A DNA stretch of 7,671 nucleotides from Flavobacteriaceae bacterium. Lineage in GTDB: Bacteria; Bacteroidota; Bacteroidia; Flavobacteriales; Flavobacteriaceae. Under the pieces are notes generated by a model. The model was not told the origin of the DNA, did not search any database, and saw only the letters and a list, made by a program, of their open reading frames with translations. The position numbers and the translations under genes were made by a program. The DNA is taken from NCBI GenBank assembly GCA_030590765.1, contig JAUVCP010000090.1:1-7671 (forward strand). The letters are read 5' to 3'. Shown piece by piece: positions 5,865-7,671 of this stretch (within the stretch, counting starts at the first letter, position 1; each line of letters begins with the position of its first letter).

Positions 5865-6530
5865 ATGAGAAACAAATATTTGATTTACATTATTTCTTTT
5901 TTATTTTTAATAACAAGTTGTTCTAAAAAAGATATACAATTACCTCTTATTGATTCCGATGGACTTTCTGAAATATATAATCATTCCAGTATTTGGTTGT
6001 TCTTTGAAAAAAACGAAAAAGATACTTTGGCTGTTTTAAACAAAAATAATAAGATAATTAACACCCATTGGCTGCTAAATATTGACAGACGTTTGACCAT
6101 GAAATATGTTGTTCCTGCATTAAGTGAAATGCAAAAGGCAAAATACAAACCTTCCATGCATGGAAAAGAAGGAACTTTTATTTATTTTGCCTATGCAAAT
6201 ACAAAATCAAATAATATTTCATTGATCGAATTCAAACCTACTAATTTCATATTATCAGAAAAGAAAATTAAAGATATTGTAAATGATGATCAAATAATAA
6301 AGATCAATCTTCAAAAAAATAAAATATTGATAAACAATATTTTAACAGATCTTGATCATGTTAAAAATATTTTGAAAGATTATAAAAATAAAGATTCTCT
6401 AAATAACAGTAGAATATTTTTAAAATACAATGAAGGTATTAGTTATCAAAAGTATTTACAAACCAAAATGATACTATCAAAAATTAATATGGCTATTGAT
6501 TCTACTGAAAATATTTATAGTATAAAATAA
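5865..6530 (+). CDS. Small lipoprotein of unknown function with ExbD-like C-terminal half
   Basis: This 221-residue protein opens with a charged tip, a hydrophobic run and a lipobox ITSC (16-19), so it is predicted to be cleaved by signal peptidase II and lipidated on C19. The next residues (SKKD) lack the acid-rich surface-export signal known in the phylum, so a periplasm-facing location is more likely. The middle (about 40-135) contains WLFFEKN and THWLLNIDRR and matches nothing recognised. The C-terminal part, from about 150, reads like the periplasmic domain of ExbD/TolR: a strand ILINNILTDLDHVKNIL (154-170), then IFLKYNEGISYQKYLQTKMI (184-203) and SKINMAID. This resembles the ExbD pattern of 'I-x-A-D-x-x-V-x-Y-x-x-V'. 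That likeness is by eye only. It is placed 1 nt after folP and 29 nt before cdaA, so it is probably cotranslated with folP. Its job is unknown. Confidence 0.82.
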   Translation: MRNKYLIYIISFLFLITSCSKKDIQLPLIDSDGLSEIYNHSSIWLFFEKNEKDTLAVLNKNNKIINTHWLLNIDRRLTMKYVVPALSEMQKAKYKPSMHGKEGTFIYFAYANTKSNNISLIEFKPTNFILSEKKIKDIVNDDQIIKINLQKNKILINNILTDLDHVKNILKDYKNKDSLNNSRIFLKYNEGISYQKYLQTKMILSKINMAIDSTENIYSIK

Positions 6531-6559
6531 TTCATACATTTACAAAAACTACATTTATA

Positions 6560-7342
6560 TTGGACGCAATTAATTTTTTAGATATCGGTTTTTTAGATAT
6601 TTTGGATATCGTTTTGGTTGCTGTGTTGCTTTTTTACATTTTTAAATTGATAAGAGGTACAGCAGCAATTAATATTTTTATTGGAATTGCCATTATCTAT
6701 TTGATCTGGAAATTGACTCAGGCACTCGAAATGGAACTATTAAGTGATATTTTAGGCAAATTTCTGGGAGGTGGTTTTATTGCGTTGATCATTGTTTTTC
6801 AACAGGAAATCAGAAAATTTTTATTGATGCTTGGCTCTACAAATATTGCTACTAAAAAAGGGCTGATGAAAAAATTTAGCTTCTTTAATACAGAAATTGC
6901 TCCAAATGATCATATTGACATCATCGTTAGTTTTTGCGAAGATATGTCAAGGATTAAAACTGGTGTTTTAATCGTTTTACAAAGAAATAATAGTCTTGAT
7001 TTTGTAAAAATGACAGGTGACAAAATGCATATTGAAGTGAACAAACCTATTTTGAAAAGTATTTTTTATAAAAACAGTCCGTTACATGATGGTGCTGTGA
7101 TCATTGATAATAACGTTATTACAGCCACAAGAGTAATTTTACCCATTGACAACACCATTGAAATTCCGGCACATTTTGGTTTGAGACACAGAGCCGCTTT
7201 GGGCATAACCGTTAGATCAGATGCTTTATCTATTGTAGTTTCTGAAGAAACCGGTCAGATTTCATATATTAATAATGGTGCATTTGTACTTTTTGAAGAT
7301 GGACAGGAATTAATTGAAATTATCAAAGACGATCTGAATTAA
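6560..7342 (+). CDS. cdaA: Membrane diadenylate cyclase CdaA
   Basis: This protein makes the second messenger c-di-AMP from two ATP. Its 260 residues begin with three membrane helices (about 14-30, 36-51 and 68-82), then IVFQQEIRKFLLMLG (78-92), a family hallmark. The cytoplasmic DAC domain has SPLHDGAVIID (173-183), with the DGA metal/substrate motif at 177-179, and GLRHRAALG (207-215) with RHR at 209-211. SEETGQISY (228-236) closes the site. All expected catalytic residues are present. The start is TTG at 6560: no ATG or GTG occurs in frame between the previous stop and the first helix, and TTG gives the usual short N-terminus. It lies 29 nt after the lipoprotein gene, within the folP operon, an association common in Bacteroidota. 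No CdaR-type regulator gene is adjacent within the window. Confidence 0.95.
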   Translation: MDAINFLDIGFLDILDIVLVAVLLFYIFKLIRGTAAINIFIGIAIIYLIWKLTQALEMELLSDILGKFLGGGFIALIIVFQQEIRKFLLMLGSTNIATKKGLMKKFSFFNTEIAPNDHIDIIVSFCEDMSRIKTGVLIVLQRNNSLDFVKMTGDKMHIEVNKPILKSIFYKNSPLHDGAVIIDNNVITATRVILPIDNTIEIPAHFGLRHRAALGITVRSDALSIVVSEETGQISYINNGAFVLFEDGQELIEIIKDDLN

Positions 7343-7539
7343 GAGTTTCTCATGCGTGATAAAACCATTTTTGAAACGACACGACTCACAATCAGACGTT
7401 TTAAGCATTCTGATGCATCTGATTTTTTTGATATAATGGGTAATCCTAATGTAATGAATCCCATTCCATTAAAAACTTTATCTCAAATAGAAAGTGATGA
7501 AAAACTACAGGAGCTTATCGGTTATTACACATTAAACTA

Positions 7540-7560
7540 CTACCAGCTTGAAGCTGGTAG
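7540..7560. repeat. Perfect palindrome, 10-bp arms (terminal hairpin of the insertion sequence)
   Basis: CTACCAGCTT and AAGCTGGTAG are exact complements around a single G (7550). As single-stranded DNA this folds into an 8-bp GC-containing stem with a five-base loop. It is the strongest palindrome in the window and lies exactly where acetyltransferase homology ends. The foot carries GTAG, the tetranucleotide found beside REP hairpins, which may be coincidence. Confidence 0.75.
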
Positions 7561-7569
7561 ATTTGGTTT

Positions 7570-7583
7570 CCGACTAAAGTCGG
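7570..7583. repeat. Second short palindrome abutting the transposase stop codon
   Basis: CCGACT and AGTCGG are exact complements around AA. The hairpin begins 9 nt after the larger palindrome and ends 1 nt before the transposase stop codon (TAA read leftwards at 7587-7585). It may act in end recognition, as a terminator for the transposase message, or both. Confidence 0.6.
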
Positions 7584-7584
7584 C

Positions 7585-7671
7585 TTAAGATTCTCCTATT
7601 TCAAAATTACCATCCTCCTTCTCTATATCTTGGTTCTTGATATACTCCATAATAACTTCATCTGTTATATT
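7585..7671 (-). CDS. IS200/IS605-type (Y1) transposase, last 28 codons (5' part outside window)
   Basis: Read on the - strand from the right edge, one frame is open for 28 codons to TAA at 7587-7585. The peptide begins NITDEVIMEYIKNQ and continues IEKEDGNFEIGES. The 'T-D-E-V-I-x-x-Y-I-x-N-Q' run followed by an acidic, non-conserved tail is how many small single-tyrosine (HUH/Y1) transposases of the IS200/IS605 group end. The catalytic HUH and tyrosine lie upstream and are not visible. These enzymes cut and join single-stranded DNA at hairpin ends, which fits the two palindromes next to the stop. The call rests on a short tail plus context. Whether the element is whole or active cannot be judged. 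Confidence 0.6.
   Translation of the reverse strand, partial: NITDEVIMEYIKNQDIEKEDGNFEIGES

Larger units (their letters stand above)
7352..7588 (+). pseudogene. GNAT family N-acetyltransferase, truncated by an insertion sequence
   Basis: The gene starts 9 nt after cdaA. Its first 57 residues or so are the N-terminal end of a RimJ/RimL-like acetyltransferase: ETTRLTIRRFKHSDASDFFD (8-27), the first strand and helix, followed by IMGNPNVMNPIP (28-39). A complete protein of this type has about 160-180 residues. Here homology fades near 7525-7535, and the frame then runs through two hairpins and ends at 7586-7588 after 78 codons. The tail (YYQLEAGRFGFRLKSA) is read from the hairpin DNA and is not protein-like. 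The acetyl-CoA site lies in the missing part, so the product cannot be active. The remainder may lie beyond the insertion, outside the window. Confidence 0.7.
7531..7671 (-). mobile_element. IS200/IS605-like insertion sequence, one end (runs off right edge)
   Basis: The stretch combines the three things expected at the end of a Y1-transposase element. These are the 3' end of a transposase gene pointing left (7585-7671), a hairpin touching its stop codon (7570-7583), and a second, stronger hairpin (7540-7560) next to the broken acetyltransferase gene. Elements of this group end in subterminal hairpins instead of long inverted repeats and make no target duplication, so the exact border cannot be read off here. 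It is placed roughly at 7525-7540. A REP-associated (RAYT) relative is the alternative. Confidence 0.6.

Noticed and set aside
1..7671. CRISPR array, tRNA, rRNA, phage or defence genes
   Set aside because: No regularly spaced repeats, RNA gene folds or recognisable defence proteins were seen. DUF1599 alone in its usual chromosomal setting is not evidence for phage or defence.

Overview
The window is AT-rich, tightly packed DNA from a member of the Bacteroidota, most likely a flavobacterium-like or related lineage. The sequence supports this in four ways. A DUF1599 gene sits next to a BT_3928-type DoxX/thioredoxin-like gene, a pairing typical of the phylum. folP shares an operon with the diadenylate cyclase gene cdaA. 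Starts lack Shine-Dalgarno sequences and are preceded by A-rich stretches. All twelve gene ends outside the suspected pseudogenes use TAA. Nothing allows a genus call.

Left part (1-1909, + strand). The end of a DASS/SLC13-type Na+/carboxylate transporter overlaps by 13 nt a class I SAM-dependent methyltransferase. Next comes a gap of about 300 nt holding what looks like a decayed membrane-protein gene on the - strand. It is followed by a secreted DUF1684 protein.

Middle part (1926-4320, - strand). A four-gene operon is transcribed leftwards: DUF1599, the BT_3928-type protein, the fluoride channel CrcB, and a DUF190 (PII-like) protein, with gaps of 6, 8 and 2 nt. The BT_3928-type gene carries an in-frame TAG at codon 61 and is otherwise intact, so it is called as a pseudogene or recoding candidate. 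From memory, tpiA usually follows this gene in the phylum; here crcB and DUF190 take its place.

Right part (4438-7671, + strand). A 117-nt divergent promoter region leads into LOG-family phosphoribohydrolase, folP, a small lipoprotein with an ExbD-like C-terminal half, and cdaA (TTG start). After these comes a GNAT acetyltransferase cut short at about codon 57. The cut coincides with two adjacent hairpins and the 3' end of a - strand IS200/IS605-like (Y1) transposase that runs off the right edge. This is read as an insertion sequence interrupting the acetyltransferase.

Most of the window is ordinary core chromosome. The items most worth a second look are the amber codon, the uncharacterised lipoprotein between folP and cdaA, the insertion-sequence junction, and the frameshifted remnant at 1019-1251. 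No clearly new multi-gene system was recognised.
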